This document shows, one piece after another, positions 32,976-44,800 of a stretch of DNA of 64,000 nucleotides. The translations under genes were made by a program, and so were the position numbers. Numbering within the stretch: position 1 is the first letter of the stretch; each line of letters starts with the position of its first letter. Under the pieces are notes generated by a model. That model ran no database searches and was not told the origin of the DNA. It saw only the letters and a list, made by a program, of their open reading frames with translations. Origin of the DNA: Ailurus styani. Its lineage: Eukaryota; Chordata; Mammalia; Carnivora; Ailuridae. The DNA lies in the NCBI GenBank assembly GCA_002007465.1, contig LNAC01000009.1, positions 3,811,526 to 3,875,525 on the forward strand. Reading direction: 5' to 3'.

Positions 32976-33329
32976 CGAGGGCCCCACTGCTGTCAGGCTC
33001 AGCACGAGCTCCAGACACCCCTTCCTTCCCCCCACGCAACGCTCTCCTTGGGATCTTAAATTATTAACAAAATTTATTACTGTTTCTCTCTCACTTTGCT
33101 GTTGTCAAGCACGCAGGAACCAAGGCAAGAACTTAATACATCTGCCTTACATTTATTTGATAAGAACATTTCTAAGACCCTGATTCATAAATTGTTTGTA
33201 CACTTCTTGGGTTTTGACAATTCCCTAAAGAACCTTTTGCACTGAGAGACACATAACATTTAAAATTAAAGCCTCAACAGAGTAAAACGTTATGTTTGAG
33301 GGGTTATTTGATGAAATGGATGGAGCAAA

Positions 33330-33575
33330 GGCCTTAAGAGCCAGAAGAAACTGCTCTGAATCCCAGCCCGGCCACGTAATTCCCAGGTGACCCCAGACAA
33401 GTTAACCTCTGGCGGTGCTGGTTTCGTCACTGATGAAACAGGGACACCAAAATAACTCCACAGATGGGTGGCAGAGACTGAAGGAGGTAAACCCTGGCAG
33501 AGGAGGTGACACGCAGGGCACAGGTCTGGCTCCCAGCGGACGGCAAAGCACCATTTGTTGAATGAATGGAGTATG
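33330..33575 (-). mobile_element. MIR
   Basis: AATCCCAGCCCGGCCACGTA, ACAAGTTAACCTCTGGCGG, TTTCGTCACTGATGAAACAG and the ending TTTGTTGAATGAATG fit a minus-strand MIR. Confidence 0.7.
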
Positions 33576-35930
33576 AGCGTTCCTCAGTGTTGAAATCTCC
33601 CAGATTCAGGGCAGAAAGATTTATCAGGATGTCAAAAGAAATAAGACCATTCTATCTGCACTAAAACAAGTCCTGGGCCCAACCTCCTTGGCACTGTTCC
33701 TCTTCTGTGTTTGGCCTTATAGGATTACAAGAGATTCCATCTGTGTGAAGTGGGTTTGGAAAATGTGAAGTAATAGAACAAAACTCTTCCAGTCACTATG
33801 CCTAAAAAAGGTCTATGCTATGGAACCGATCTGAGTGTAATTAAGTTCAAATTGACCAGAGGAGACAGGGCCGGTTCTAGAAGGAGACAAGGGGCTGGGC
33901 TGAGGCTGGTGGCCCCGCAGCCCTGGTGAGCCCCTCAGCAGCCCCTGGGCTGCCACACGCCCCCTCCCAAGGGCGCCAGGCCCCTGATCTCGCCCAGTCT
34001 GTCCTTGGCTCTGAGTTCTCTGCTGAGGTCAACGGGATGTGAAAGATGAGTACGAGCCTTGTACAGTCTGTTGCCAGCTTCCTCTGGGGCCTCTCCTCTT
34101 TCATACGGATGCTCCCTGGCTTCATCGGGGAAAAAACAGAAGCTGTGAGAAGAAAACTTTCTGCCACCAAATGTGCGAATTCACCTGCGTCCTCTCCCTT
34201 CCTCAGCTTCAGCGGAAGAGAGACCGTTTCCTCTGAGGGATCTGCTCTCCTCCTGGGCACTGGATCCCATCCCCTCTCCTGCTCAGAAGCCTCGCCCTCA
34301 AGCCCTCTCTCCTCCCTGCACCTTCACCCCCTTCCTCTCCAAGAAGAACAGTAATAGGATGATAATAACAACAAGGATACTTATGATGAAAGACATCTTT
34401 TCCAGGCCTCTGGGCTCCTCCAGCTCCTACTCTTTCTTCTCCTTCCCAGTGAATTTGCTGAAAGGACCGTCCATACCACTTCCCTCTCCTCCTCCTTCCC
34501 GGGCCCCTGCTCCACTGACACTGCTCTGTCCTCCACAGGTGACAGCCTCCTGGCCGGCAGCCGCCCACCTCTTCCCGCTCCCTGTCCTTGCCCTTCGGCA
34601 CCGCGCTCTCTGGTGGTCTTCTCACTGTCTCACGACCGCCATGGCCGGTCTCATTTTCTGGTTGCTTTTTTCTGTTCTGGCCCTTTCCCCGACTTCCACC
34701 TAAAGCTGTCCTTGGTCTTCTGTACGGTTCTATGTCCACACTCCTCCCCAGGAGCCCACCTCTACTGCCGTGGCTTCCACCGCACATCTGGGCCCAGCCT
34801 GGGTTTCTCTCCTGAGCCCCAGACCAGGATATCCAGCCACCCGGCCACACCCCCGCTGGTATCCCACAGGAACCTCAACGACGGTGGGCCCAGAACCCAA
34901 AGCAGTCTGACCAGCTGCCTTAAATAAAAAAAATGAAACAGTTGAGATTCATTTAGACACTCATTCTGAGAGTTGAAGAAGAATGTTTATTACAAAGAAA
35001 CTGGGAAACAATTTCTAACCAACACAAAAACACCTTTTTCTTAATGCAGGCATTCCTAGGTGACAGCAAGAGTCAACACTGCTTTCGGCCCTCCCTGCAA
35101 GCTTCTTGGGGCCACACTGCCAGGAACGCCCCCCAACAGCTGCCAGCTTCATGTGTAGGGGTTTGGCAGTCAGACCGTGTCTGGGGTCAGTGAGGTAAGG
35201 CCCTGGAAGAGGAGACCTGGGGAGTGGGACAAGTCCTCCCTGAAGACCCTACAGGATCTAAGCCACAGGAAATTGGTGCCAACACGTGGGCCTTCCACAC
35301 ATGTGCTTGATTCTGACTGCGATCTTTTCCAAATCACGTTCCTAAAACATGTCCTCATGGAACATGCATCACTTTAAGGAGAGGTCACTAAATGTGACTC
35401 CACGGAGTACCACCACGCTGCCGCCAGCCAAGAGACCCGCATTACCATTTTTACACCTTCCTCCACCCTCCATGTTTCTCCCCATTCCTCCTGTTCTAAC
35501 ATCTGGAACAATCTTCAGAAGAACTGGGGAGACAATCACACGTAGTCAAAGGAGCTCTAAAAACACCCCAGGGAGTAGATGACCCACTGAGGCAGTCAGG
35601 GGGACAGTGCCATTTTCAGGGTTGGAGGTGAGGGTCTGACTAAGGAGTAAGGCATCTTAAGGCCTAGACTCTGGTGATACCACTAAGAATAGGCAAATAA
35701 TAGAGTGGCTGCCTTGTCCTTCAGGGACTGTCAGGCCTTGTCACCCTGAAGGAAGCCACAGTAGCCAAGGTGTGTGACATCCACATGCTCCTGGCATGGA
35801 AGTGGGGATTCTGGGGCTGGAGGTATGAGTGACAGATCCTCCATGGCGGCCTCCCAACTGGAACCCAGCAGTGGGGCTGGCTCTGGTCTCAGGAGCGAAC
35901 TGGGAGGGCACAGGTTGAAAAGAGAGAGAC
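33576..35930. other. Intron, unique, pyrimidine-rich centre
   Basis: The plus strand between about 34160 and 34850 is strongly C/T-biased, producing long open frames on both strands (up to 213 codons at 34209-34850 minus) through lack of stop codons. No domain was seen. No exon borders are consistent with RALGPS1. Confidence 0.45.
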
Positions 35931-35934
35931 CACG

Positions 35935-36144
35935 GAGCCCAGCAGGTAGAGTCAGATGGACTGGGGCTGACCTAAAACCGATTGGCTCTGGGATCCTGAG
36001 CAAGCCACTTCCACTCCCAGGGCCTGACCTTGCTCTTCGGAAAACTGGCAAGATATCACCTCTCTCACAGAGTAATTATAAGGAGTAGGTTGAAGAGATA
36101 TTTGTGGACTGCTTAGCATAATGTCTGATACACTGTAAGTACTT
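35935..36144 (-). mobile_element. MIR
   Basis: TCCTGAGCAAGCCACTTCCA, AGTAATTATAAGGAGTAGGT and GCTTAGCATAATGTCTGATA are in minus-strand MIR order. A SINE was inserted directly beyond it. Confidence 0.75.
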
Positions 36145-36158
36145 TCAGTGTGCTTCTT

Positions 36159-36370
36159 TTTTTTTTTTTTTTTTTAAAGATTTTATTTATTCATTTGACA
36201 CAGAGAGAGAGATTACAAGTAGGCAGAGAGGCAGGCAGAGAGAGAGGAGAGAGGAGGAAGCAGGCTCCCTGCTGAGCAGAGAGCCCGATGTGGGCCTCGA
36301 TCCCAGGACCCTGGGATCATGACCTGAGCCGAAGGCAGCGGCTTTAACCCACTGAGCCACCCAGGCGCCC
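36159..36370 (-). mobile_element. Young mustelid-type CAN-SINE
   Basis: Poly-T lead of about 20, then AAAGATTTTATTTATTCATT, and the end GGCTTTAACCCACTGAGCCA. Perfect duplications TCAGTGTGCTTCTT lie at 36145-36158 and 36371-36384. Confidence 0.98.
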
Positions 36371-36589
36371 TCAGTGTGCTTCTTAAATAAATAAAATAAT
36401 GCTCAGGGGGAAAGGCAGTGCAGAGCAGGTGGGAGCAGGGGCAGATGATCCAGGCCAGGAGAGATCCTGGAGTCTGACGGCGATCACACCCACAAGAGCA
36501 CCCCTGGGCAGCAGGACTCCCAACTAGGCCTGGGATGAGGGCCAAGGCCCTGCCAGATAAGCAAAAGCAAGATTTACGGACGACCAACT

Positions 36590-36770
36590 TTGTGCAGGAA
36601 CTGTGTAACACCTGACACGTGCCATGTCATGTCATCCTCACGGGACCCTCAGAGCAGGTGCAACTGTATCACCTCCAGTTTCTAAATGAAAAGCAACATA
36701 ACAAGTAGGTGAATTAATGTGCCCAGGCCACACACGCAGTCGGTGATAGTGGTAGCATGAGCCTGTCCTC
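36590..36770 (+). mobile_element. MIR
   Basis: GTGCCATGTCATGTCATCCT, CACCTCCAGTTTCTAAATGA and GAATTAATGTGCCCAGGCCA follow MIR order. Confidence 0.6.
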
Positions 36771-38005
36771 ACCAAAGCCTGGACAGAGCTGCAGGCCTCG
36801 AAGGGGACTCCAGCAGGCTCCCAGCCTCAAGCAGAAATGGGCGGTATGAAGGTCAGACCAAAGCAGAGCCTGGGCTGAGAACAGCAAGGTGGTCAGTGTG
36901 GCTGGAGCCGAGCAGTGGGCGGAGAGGTGTTAACAAAGGAAGTGGGTGGAGGCCTGGTCATAGCCCAGCCTGGAGGGGAGGCAAGAACTGGATTTTATTT
37001 TATTGAGTGGGTGGGAAGGCAATGGAGGGATTGGGTATAGGCAGCTCCCAAAGCCTCAGGCAGTGTTAGGTTTTACTGCCCTGATGAGATGAACGAGAGC
37101 AGCAGAGGGTACGGAAACCCACCGAGTGCTCTTCCGCTAGACTAGAGTCTAGTCTGAAGCATAATCTCATACGTGGGTATGGTGTTCTCACGGGAGGGCA
37201 ATTCATGTCAGTAATTTGAAATAAACACCTGCAAGGGACTGTGTGTGTACGGAGAAAGGCAGGAGGCAGCGGCCCGGGAGAAAGGAACATGAGGCCCTCT
37301 GGAAGGCCTCAGAACCCTGGCTGGCCAAACCACTGGGGACAAATGGGCACCTTCTTTGGCATCAGAGTGCGCGTCTCGGGGGCAGAGATCACGGAATGAG
37401 TACCAGCCATTCATCTTTCTCAGCTTTCAGTCCTACTAATGTCTATAGAATAACAACTCACAACCACTACTGTTTCAACTCCTCAAACTACCGTCTGTTT
37501 AGGACACATGTAGATTTAGGGTCATGAAGATGATGCAAATCTCCCAAAACATTCCCTCTCCAGCCCTAGTACTGTGCGGCTCTGCACAATTGGAACCAGC
37601 TGTCAACGCAGGGCGGCAGCCAACTGCAACCCTGTGAACAGTCCCCCGTCCATGTGACAGAGAAAGGGCCCCAGTGAACAGAACGGACAGCAACCCCTGG
37701 CAGCTCGGCTCACCCGGATTCCCAAGCCTGATACAAGGCCCATGGGACCACCCATTCCCTTTCCACTCTTACTCTGGGGACTGTGCTCGATTCCCTTTCT
37801 CCATATTCTTGGGAAATGCTTTTTCCAAGTAATAGCATTCAGATGTTCGCTTTTAAAAAGCAATACACTTTGGTTTTGATTAGGGACCCAGTAAATGATC
37901 GTGACAGAAAACCTGGACAACACAGAAAGCCCATAGAAGAAAATGTAAACCATCCATTAGCCTAAAACCCAGAGAAAACCGGAATTTACACTTGGTCAAT
38001 AATTA
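36771..38005. other. Intron, no recognised feature
   Basis: Unique GC-moderate intron without exon borders or nameable repeats. Confidence 0.45.
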
Positions 38006-38280
38006 GGACAGTAAGAACAACAACTAATATTTATGGAGTGCTTACTAAGTGCCACGTACGCCACATTGTCCATCTGCTTGTCCACAGCTCAGTGAATCCC
38101 CACAACAAGTCCAGGAGGTAAGTACCGTTACTGCCCCATTTTGCAGATGAAGAAAGAGAAGCCTAATTGGAAAGGTCAGGCAATTTGCTTAAATCCTCAT
38201 ACATGGTCAGTGTCAGAGGCAAGACTCAAACCCAGGTCTATCGGTCTCCCAAGCCTGGACTCTGAGCCACAGAACACCCC
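38006..38280 (+). mobile_element. MIR, nearly full length
   Basis: AACAACTAATATTTATGGAG, TGCTTACTAAGTGCCACGTA, CCCCATTTTGCAGATGAAGA, AAGACTCAAACCCAGGTCTA and TGGACTCTGAGCCACAGAAC run through the MIR consensus from start to end. Confidence 0.92.
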
Positions 38281-38844
38281 TGTCTGGAAGGCAGCGGCCA
38301 CAGCCCACACACAGGCAGGGGCACACACACGTGCACACACGCTCCTTGCTCCCCCGAAAACCAATCTTCTGCCATGTCTGTGGCTCCACAGCCTGCCGTT
38401 GTCCTCACCACACTTCCTCACACCACCCCTGTCCCTCCTTTTGCAGGGTTCCTGAGACACACACGACACCTCCTAGAAACAAGTCATCCTCGTGGTCCCC
38501 TGTGGGCTTCCCTCTGGTTCTAGAAGGAAATTTTAGCTTGTTCTTTCACTCTGCTTTGGCTTTCCACAACATCTCCTCTGCTGCTCACCGTTTCCACGGC
38601 AGTCTGAATTTGGGGATCAAGTTTTTTGGCACAAATGAATCCTTCCTGATCTTGATCTTCACATGCCACAGGGTCACCCTGAACACTGCTGGGAACACAA
38701 AATGAAATTTCTGGAAGTACCTGCTTCATGGGAAGACACAGGCTCGGACCTAGACTTCGCACTGCCTCCCCTTTATTGGCCAACTAAAACTTTTCTGTGT
38801 CTGGTGAGTATGCTAAACACCACGTCAGAAACTGGAAAAGTTAA

Positions 38845-39185
38845 CTCAGACGTTCCAGGGCCACATGATTTTACCAGTGAGTCCTCTCAGACTTTTAAAG
38901 AACACCTAATTCTTATGCTAAATAATTTATTCCAGAGCACAAAAAGTAATGGGAAGAAGCCCCAAATCCTGACACCTAACAAATACAGAACAAGGGGGTA
39001 ATGAATGACCCCATATGACCTAGCAGGTGTGTCTAAGAAATACAAGAACAAGCTAATATTTTGAAGACTATTAACATAGTAACAGCACATCAACAAATCA
39101 AAGAAAAAAACGTGATACAATCCTCTCAGATACTAAAAGGTAATCAGCAAAATGCAACATTCCATTTGAGATTTTAAAAAGAAAA
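38845..39185 (+). mobile_element. Old L1 ORF2 remnant
   Basis: ATTTTACCAGTGAGTCCTCT, CAGACTTTTAAAGAACACCT, ATTATTCCAGAGCAC-type words, GAAATACAAGAACAAGCTAA and AGCACATCAACAAATCAAAG follow the degraded RT region of an old L1. Confidence 0.6.
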
Positions 39186-39190
39186 AACAA

Positions 39191-39405
39191 GGGCGCCTGG
39201 GTGGCTCAGTTGGTTAAACAGCTGACTCTTGATTTCGGCTCAGGTCATGATCTCCGGGTCCTGAGATGGAACTCTGTGTCAGGCCCTATACTGGGCGCAA
39301 AGTCTGCTTGAGAGTCTCTCTCTCCCTCTGCCCCTCCCCCCACTTACAGGCACTCCCTCTTTCCCTCTCAAATGAATAAATAAATCTTTAAAAAGAAAAA
39401 AAAAA
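39191..39405 (+). mobile_element. CAN-SINE (older type)
   Basis: Head GGGCGCCTGGGTGGCTCAGT followed by TGGTTAAACAGCTGACTC, a CT-rich middle, and the tail AATAAATAAATCTTTAAAAAG. The flanking A-rich sequence makes the duplication ambiguous. Confidence 0.95.
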
Positions 39406-40039
39406 GTCTTAGAAGCTTGGTAATAAGCATCTCAAGCCAACAGCCATCATTGTAGCAAGAGAAAGACGAGAGACCGCTGGAATTTGAATTACAATGAGAA
39501 ACAATAGGTGGTGCAGGGAGGTTCCTTGTCTGAACCACAGAACACAGAAGATGATCTGAGCGCCTTCCTTCTTTCTCAGCAGGTAGGTACATTCATTACC
39601 TATAATAGACCTTCAGGCCTTAAGCTTGACTTTCTCATGGATCCGTGGTCCAGGAAGGCCTACAAGCTATAACCCAGCACTCGTCAACAGAAATATCACA
39701 AAAACCATGTATTTTAAATGTTCTAATGGCCACATTTAAAGGGGGGGGGGAGGATCAGGTGAAGTTAACTTAATAATTTATTTTATTTAACTCAATATAC
39801 CCAAAATACTATCTTTCTCACCTGCAATCAGTATAAAATATGACAAATTATTGGTGAGATAGTTTGATTCTTTTTTTTGTCCAAGTCTTTGAAATCTGGT
39901 CTGTTTTCTACACTTACAACACACTTCAGTTTGGACTAGAAACATTTCAAGTGCCCAGAAGCCGCGTGCAGCCACCATTTTGGACAACAGAGTTCTCACC
40001 AATGTATAAAGGCATGACATTAAGATATAAGGTCTACTC

Positions 40040-40222
40040 GGGTGCCCGGGTGACTCAGTCAGTTAAGTGTTTCAGCTCAAGTCACGATCTCAGGGTGCTG
40101 AGACCAAGCCCGCGTCAGGCTCCATGCTGAGCCTACAGCCTGCTTGAGAGTCTCTCTCTCCCTCTCCCTCTGCCCCTCCCCACCCTCACCCTGCTCGCTT
40201 GTACTCTCTTTCTCTCTCTCAA

Positions 40223-40256
<34 letters not shown>
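40040..40256 (+). mobile_element. CAN-SINE with (AAAT)n tail
   Basis: Head GGGTGCCCGGGTGACTCAGT, then the CT-rich middle. The tail is about nine AAAT units (40221-40256). Duplications ATAAGGTCTACTC (40027) and ATAAGGTATACTC (40257) differ by one base. Confidence 0.95.
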
Positions 40257-40258
<2 letters not shown>

Positions 40259-40639
40259 AAGGTATACTCATTGAAAAGGAGGGATCAGGGCAGGAGAATA
40301 GAAGACAAGCCAAGAAGCCCCATCAGCGGGGCCAAGGTGAGGTGGGGAGCCAAGACAGACAGCACAGAACCAGAGAGCAAGGTCAGCCCAGGACAAGCAG
40401 GAAAACTGAAGGGGTGAGGAACCTGCACATGACTGACCCAGGTTCTTTATGTCCCTGTTACATAAGGTCTGTCCCCACCTCCACTCCCTGTCCCCCCAAA
40501 GGGAGCTGGAGCTTGTCACTAAGAGTAAGGTAGGTCCAGCCACAGCTGTTGGAAGGACAGTGTTGGAAGGACTGTTACAGATGGAACAACATAAATTCAA
40601 AAAAGATGGAGAAAGACATGTGCAGTTCGCACGGGCAGT

Positions 40640-40795
40640 GTCATGCTTTCACGGGGACTCCCTAAGTCAGGAGTGCTGGGTTCTAATCTCAGCTGTGCCT
40701 GAACCCCCTTTGAGACTCTGGGCCAGTCCTAGCCTCAGTGGAGGCTCGGTTTCCTGTCTGTAAAATCCAGTGGCACCGGATGGTCTGTAAGTTCC
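40640..40795 (-). mobile_element. MIR
   Basis: GGGTTCTAATCTCAGCTGTG, TCTGGGCCAGTCCTAGCCTC and GGTTTCCTGTCTGTAAAATC are in minus-strand MIR order. Confidence 0.75.
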
Positions 40796-41116
40796 TCCCA
40801 GTTTTCCCATTCTATGAGCAAAGAGAAGTAGAGGCCACATGTCTGGCTTGATATAAAAACACTATTAAGTAAGACCTGCCTCTGGAGACTGCGTGACTGC
40901 AGTGGTTTTCCTTCTCCAAGCGTTTTGAGGGGGTGTGAAGAGGCTCAGTCTGAGAGGCAGTTATGAAGGGGTAGGAGGCTCCAGGCCCCAGGGGGACAGA
41001 GTGGACATGACAATGTGGTGAGGCAGGAGACAGGAAACAGCTGTGGGGGAGGCGGGCCGGGGGCAGATGGGGGCTCATGAACAGAAAAAACACAAATGAC
41101 CAGCGCAAACTCAGGT

Positions 41117-41240
41117 TCCAGAAAGACAGAAGGGGAGGGAGCAAGAGAAAGGGGAGAGGGAGAAGGGAGGGGAGGGAAGGAGAGGAAGAAGCAGAGGAAG
41201 AAGGAAAGAAAAGAGGGAAAAGACAGAAGAAGGCATTCCA
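41117..41240. repeat. Polypurine (GA-rich) tract
   Basis: Over 120 bases are almost pure G/A on the plus strand with GGGAGGGGAGGGAAGG cores. This gives triplex and quadruplex potential and explains the long open frames on both strands here. Confidence 0.9.
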
Positions 41241-41689
41241 AAGCAGAAGGGTTCAACTGCAGGCCGTCTCCGGAGGAGGAGCGCACCAGGTGAGAGGTGC
41301 ACGCAGGCCGGGCAGGGAGGAAGAGCCGGACGGCGAGCGATGCGGGGCAGGAGAGGAACTCAGGAGAGGGAGAAACAAATGGCTAGCACACAGGAAGCAT
41401 CCCATACGTTTTCCGTGCTCCTGACAAGAAGCAGCCTCTGAAGATCTACATGTCAGGAGCACTCACGACTGGCTGGTCGGACACCGAGGGGCAACCCCGG
41501 CCACCTAACACCTGGGACCCATCTGAGGAGGCTGAGCCCCAAATCGTGTGGCCCCAGCTCTCCCCAGACGGGAAGAGAACACGATGGGAACCCACTGAGC
41601 TGGCCAACCCCGGCCTCACGGCTCCTCCTCATTTTGCAAGGCAAGCAGGGTCCTTCCAGACAAGCCCAGCAGCGCTCCCAGCCTGAGAA

Positions 41690-42085
41690 TAATAGTAGTA
41701 AAACGACAGTAACAAGAGTAGTGAAGAGCCTGCTGCCTGCGTGCCAGGCACCAGGCTAAATGCTTTTCTTACAGCGCGCCCGTAATCTTGAGCGATGGCA
41801 TCCACTGGGAAGGGCTATTATTTTTTATTTCAAGTCATTTCTATACAATGTGGAGCTCAAATTCATGACCCGGAGATCAAGAGTTGCACGCTCCACCGAC
41901 TTAGCCAGCCAGGGGCCCCGGGAAGGGCTTTTATCGTCCCCAGTTTACCCGTAAGTAAAACTGAGATTCAGAGGGGCTAACTAACTCGTCCAAGATCACA
42001 CAGTAAATAAACGACAAAACCGGGATTCAGATCGGGTCTGCATGACTCCAGCACCCAGACTCTTACTCCACTGTGCTCTCAGCCT
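41690..42085 (+). mobile_element. MIR interrupted by a SINE
   Basis: The first part (GTGCCAGGCACCAGGCTAAA) and second part (CCCAGTTTACCCGTAAGTAA, ACTCGTCCAAGATCACACAG, TCTTACTCCACTGTGCTCTC) flank the SINE at 41823-41919. Confidence 0.88.
41823..41919 (-). mobile_element. Short CAN-SINE inside a MIR
   Basis: A 97-base copy: TTTATTTCAAGTCATTTCTA through CTTAGCCAGCCAGGGGCCCC. Duplications GGGAAGGGCTATTAT (41807) and GGGAAGGGCTTTTAT (41920) differ by one base. It lacks the CT-rich region, so it belongs to a shorter SINEC type. Confidence 0.93.
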
Positions 42086-42499
42086 GGCCGAGCATTGTTA
42101 CGACGCTCTTCTGCCAACATTTTGAATAATACTGACTGGGGATCTACAAAGTAGCTGGCACTATGGGGGTTACGACATAAAAAAGGGAGGGAAGAGAACT
42201 CACTACAAGGTACTGCCCGTTTCCTACTTTCTAGGTAGTGTACAATGTACTTTTACCTACTTTATTTTGTTTAAGCCTCAAAGCCATTTTTTAATATTCT
42301 CCAGGCAGTGTTTAATCAGGTATACTTGAATATAAGACAAATTTCTTCACCAAACAAAATACTTTTATATGCTTAGAGTTTTCTAAGCCCCTGTTTTCCA
42401 GACAGCAACAGAAGCAGCTCCTTCTTAGCACCTTATCGAGAAGATAATATTTTGAGCTCTGCAGAACTGTGTGATTTTTTGCCATTACTAAAATAATTT

Positions 42500-42690
42500 C
42501 ATGTATATTTTTCTTTTTTTATTTCTGCAGTTGACATGTAATGTGATATCAGTTTCATGTGTCTCACACAGGGATAGGCAATTCTACACATTCTACGCAT
42601 TACTCGAGTACACATTACCATGGTGGGGCCGTCACCAGCTGTCACCACACAACCTTGTTACAATATTACTGACTATATTCCCTATGCCAA
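42500..42690 (-). mobile_element. Old L1M 3'-UTR fragment
   Basis: TTGACATGTAATGTGATATC, AGTTTCATGTGTCTCACACA and CCGTCACCAGCTGTCACCAC match the antisense of the L1M 3' end (compare the sense copy near 12860). A MIR tail fragment follows to about 42800. Confidence 0.65.
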
Positions 42691-42809
42691 ACGTATAGTT
42701 TTTACTACTCCGTTTTATAGATAAACCCTCTGAGGCTCACAGAGATGAAATAATTTATGCAAGTTCATCTAGATACCAAACGGCAGGCACCAGGGCCTGA
42801 GCTTTTCAT

Positions 42810-44475
42810 ACAAAAAGGCTCCAGAGGGAGACTGAGGTATGAGCTAAAATAACCAGACAGGGATAGGGGCTGGCTGGATAGGCTTCATTCAAAAAAGGCT
42901 GATGGGGGTGGGGGCGGCTGCCGTAGAAACTGAAGAGCCTGGAGATGGCACAGGAGCCCAAGGCTCTCCTGGCCCCCAGGGCATGCCCGGCCCAGCTCCC
43001 TGCGGCGCCAGGCTGACTGCAAAAGGGGCCAGGAGAAGCGTTCACTCATTTGAGATTTTTTTTTTCAACCCATCACACTGAAATAGTCTTCTCCCCCACC
43101 CACAGTAACTTGCTTTTTGATCACAAGCAGCTTGAAGCTCCTGGACAGAGCAGGATTTTGGGAAACAAACCAAGACTTTGATAAATTCCAGCAAGGCGAC
43201 ACAGTGCAACGTATCACAGCGGTGCCGGGCTGTGCTGACATTCCAGCCGTCTGACGATGACCACAGACGGCTGCTGCACAAGGAGACCGGGAGGGACCGG
43301 GAGGAACGGCTCTTTCAGAAAGCTGTTTCCTCTCCTGAAACGCTAAAAGGAAAAACCAACCTTTCAAATGTTTGATCTATACAGGGATACTTATTTAAAT
43401 TAAGTGTGAGGAAACCTTTCAGACACTAAAGCCACAAGCAAGCCTCTGATGGCATGAAACCACCTTTCATAAGACTGGAGTGAGACCGTGGCTTTGGTCC
43501 CACCCTCAGGCCTGGCCAGCTTCCCCACACTGTCCCCAGCCCCCATCTAATCAGTAATACGCAGCCAGTCTCACCAATGCCTCCTCTGTGCCAGGCACTG
43601 TGCACGGCTTGGGGACCAAGCGTTGAACAGGCATTTGCCTTCCAGTAGAGAAGACCAACATGTTACGAGACACCTAAGCACAAGGTCAGAGTGCGACAAC
43701 AGTGTACCAGGAGCTGGCTTAGCGGAGGAGCAGGGACTCACACTGAGTCAGTAAAAGAGAGGACTGTCAGGGAGGGCAGCACACCCAGCAGAGAACAGCA
43801 GGTGCACAGGCCTGGGGGTAAATCCGAGGACTGGGCGGAAGTCAAAGCAGGTCTAAAGCAGAGGAGTGAGTGGGGAGGGCTGGGAGGAGGGCTGGGAAGG
43901 GACAAGCCAGGTCTCACACGGCCTTGTACTCCCATCTCACAGACGTGGGACTGATCCTCAGACGAGACCAGTGGAAGTTTTTGAAGAAGCTCAGTGATGT
44001 GGAAGCCGTTTGAAAACTGCAGGGTGGGCAGTAGAGCAGGATGGGCCAGACGTGGGTCTAGAGCTGTCCTCTGGGGGATGAGCACGTACACGGAGGCGGC
44101 AGTGGCAAGAGGGCAGCCGGAAGCTGGGAGGCAGCACTGGGGAGAGAAGTGGAAGGCGGGGAGACGGGTGCAAGGGCGGACCAGGAGCAGAGAAGGTGAG
44201 AGAGGGTGGTCGCCCATGACCGACCCCAGACCGGGTCAGGACCACAGCAGGGGTCCAGGTAAAGAATCAAAGGTTTGGTTTGGGGCATGCCGTGGCTGTA
44301 GGGCCTACTGGACTTTGGCTGCTGCTTATTCAGTTTCTTGAAGGAAGCACAGCTCTTCTGACCTACTGACCAAGTCCCAAGAGCCCTGGGTGTGCCATTC
44401 ATAGGTTCCATACTTGGGCCCCCTACCGCTAGTCTAACTTTCCACACACCCTTCCCCTCTCCTTCGCTCTGGACA
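42810..44475. other. Intron, unique, GC-rich in second half
   Basis: No recognised exon or RNA. Long opposing open frames between 43690 and 44450 reflect base composition. No known domain. Confidence 0.45.
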
Positions 44476-44479
44476 AACT

Positions 44480-44800
44480 AACATGCTACTGGTCCTTGCA
44501 CGTGGCCATCTTCTTCCCAACGGCCTTACCTGTGTTCAAGCTGCTCCTTCTCCCTGGAACACCCATTCTCCTGATCTTGTGTCCAAATCCTACCAGTACC
44601 TGGAGGCCACGAACAATGAGGACCCCTCCAGGATGCCTTGTCCACTGTCCCAGCTAGAAGTGTGGGCTCCCCTCCCAGACAGGACTTAGTCTATCCCCTT
44701 TGGTGCGTCCCTTAAAATTATTTATAGAAATTTCCCACCTTTCCCATTAGACCAGGGACTCCTCATTCACCCTGCAGCCCCTGAGAACACCAGGCAGGGA
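44480..44800 (+). mobile_element. L2 3'-end fragment
   Basis: GCTCCTTCTCCCTGGAACAC, GTGTCCAAATCCTACCAGTA, TTAGACCAGGGACTCCTCAT are in L2 order on the plus strand. Confidence 0.7.

Noticed and set aside
34209..34850. 213-codon minus-strand frame
   Set aside because: It arises from a purine/pyrimidine-biased tract lacking stop codons; low-complexity composition and no domain.
41077..41424. Charged 115-codon frame (Arg/Glu/Lys-rich)
   Set aside because: It is a translation of the GA-rich polypurine tract, not a protein.
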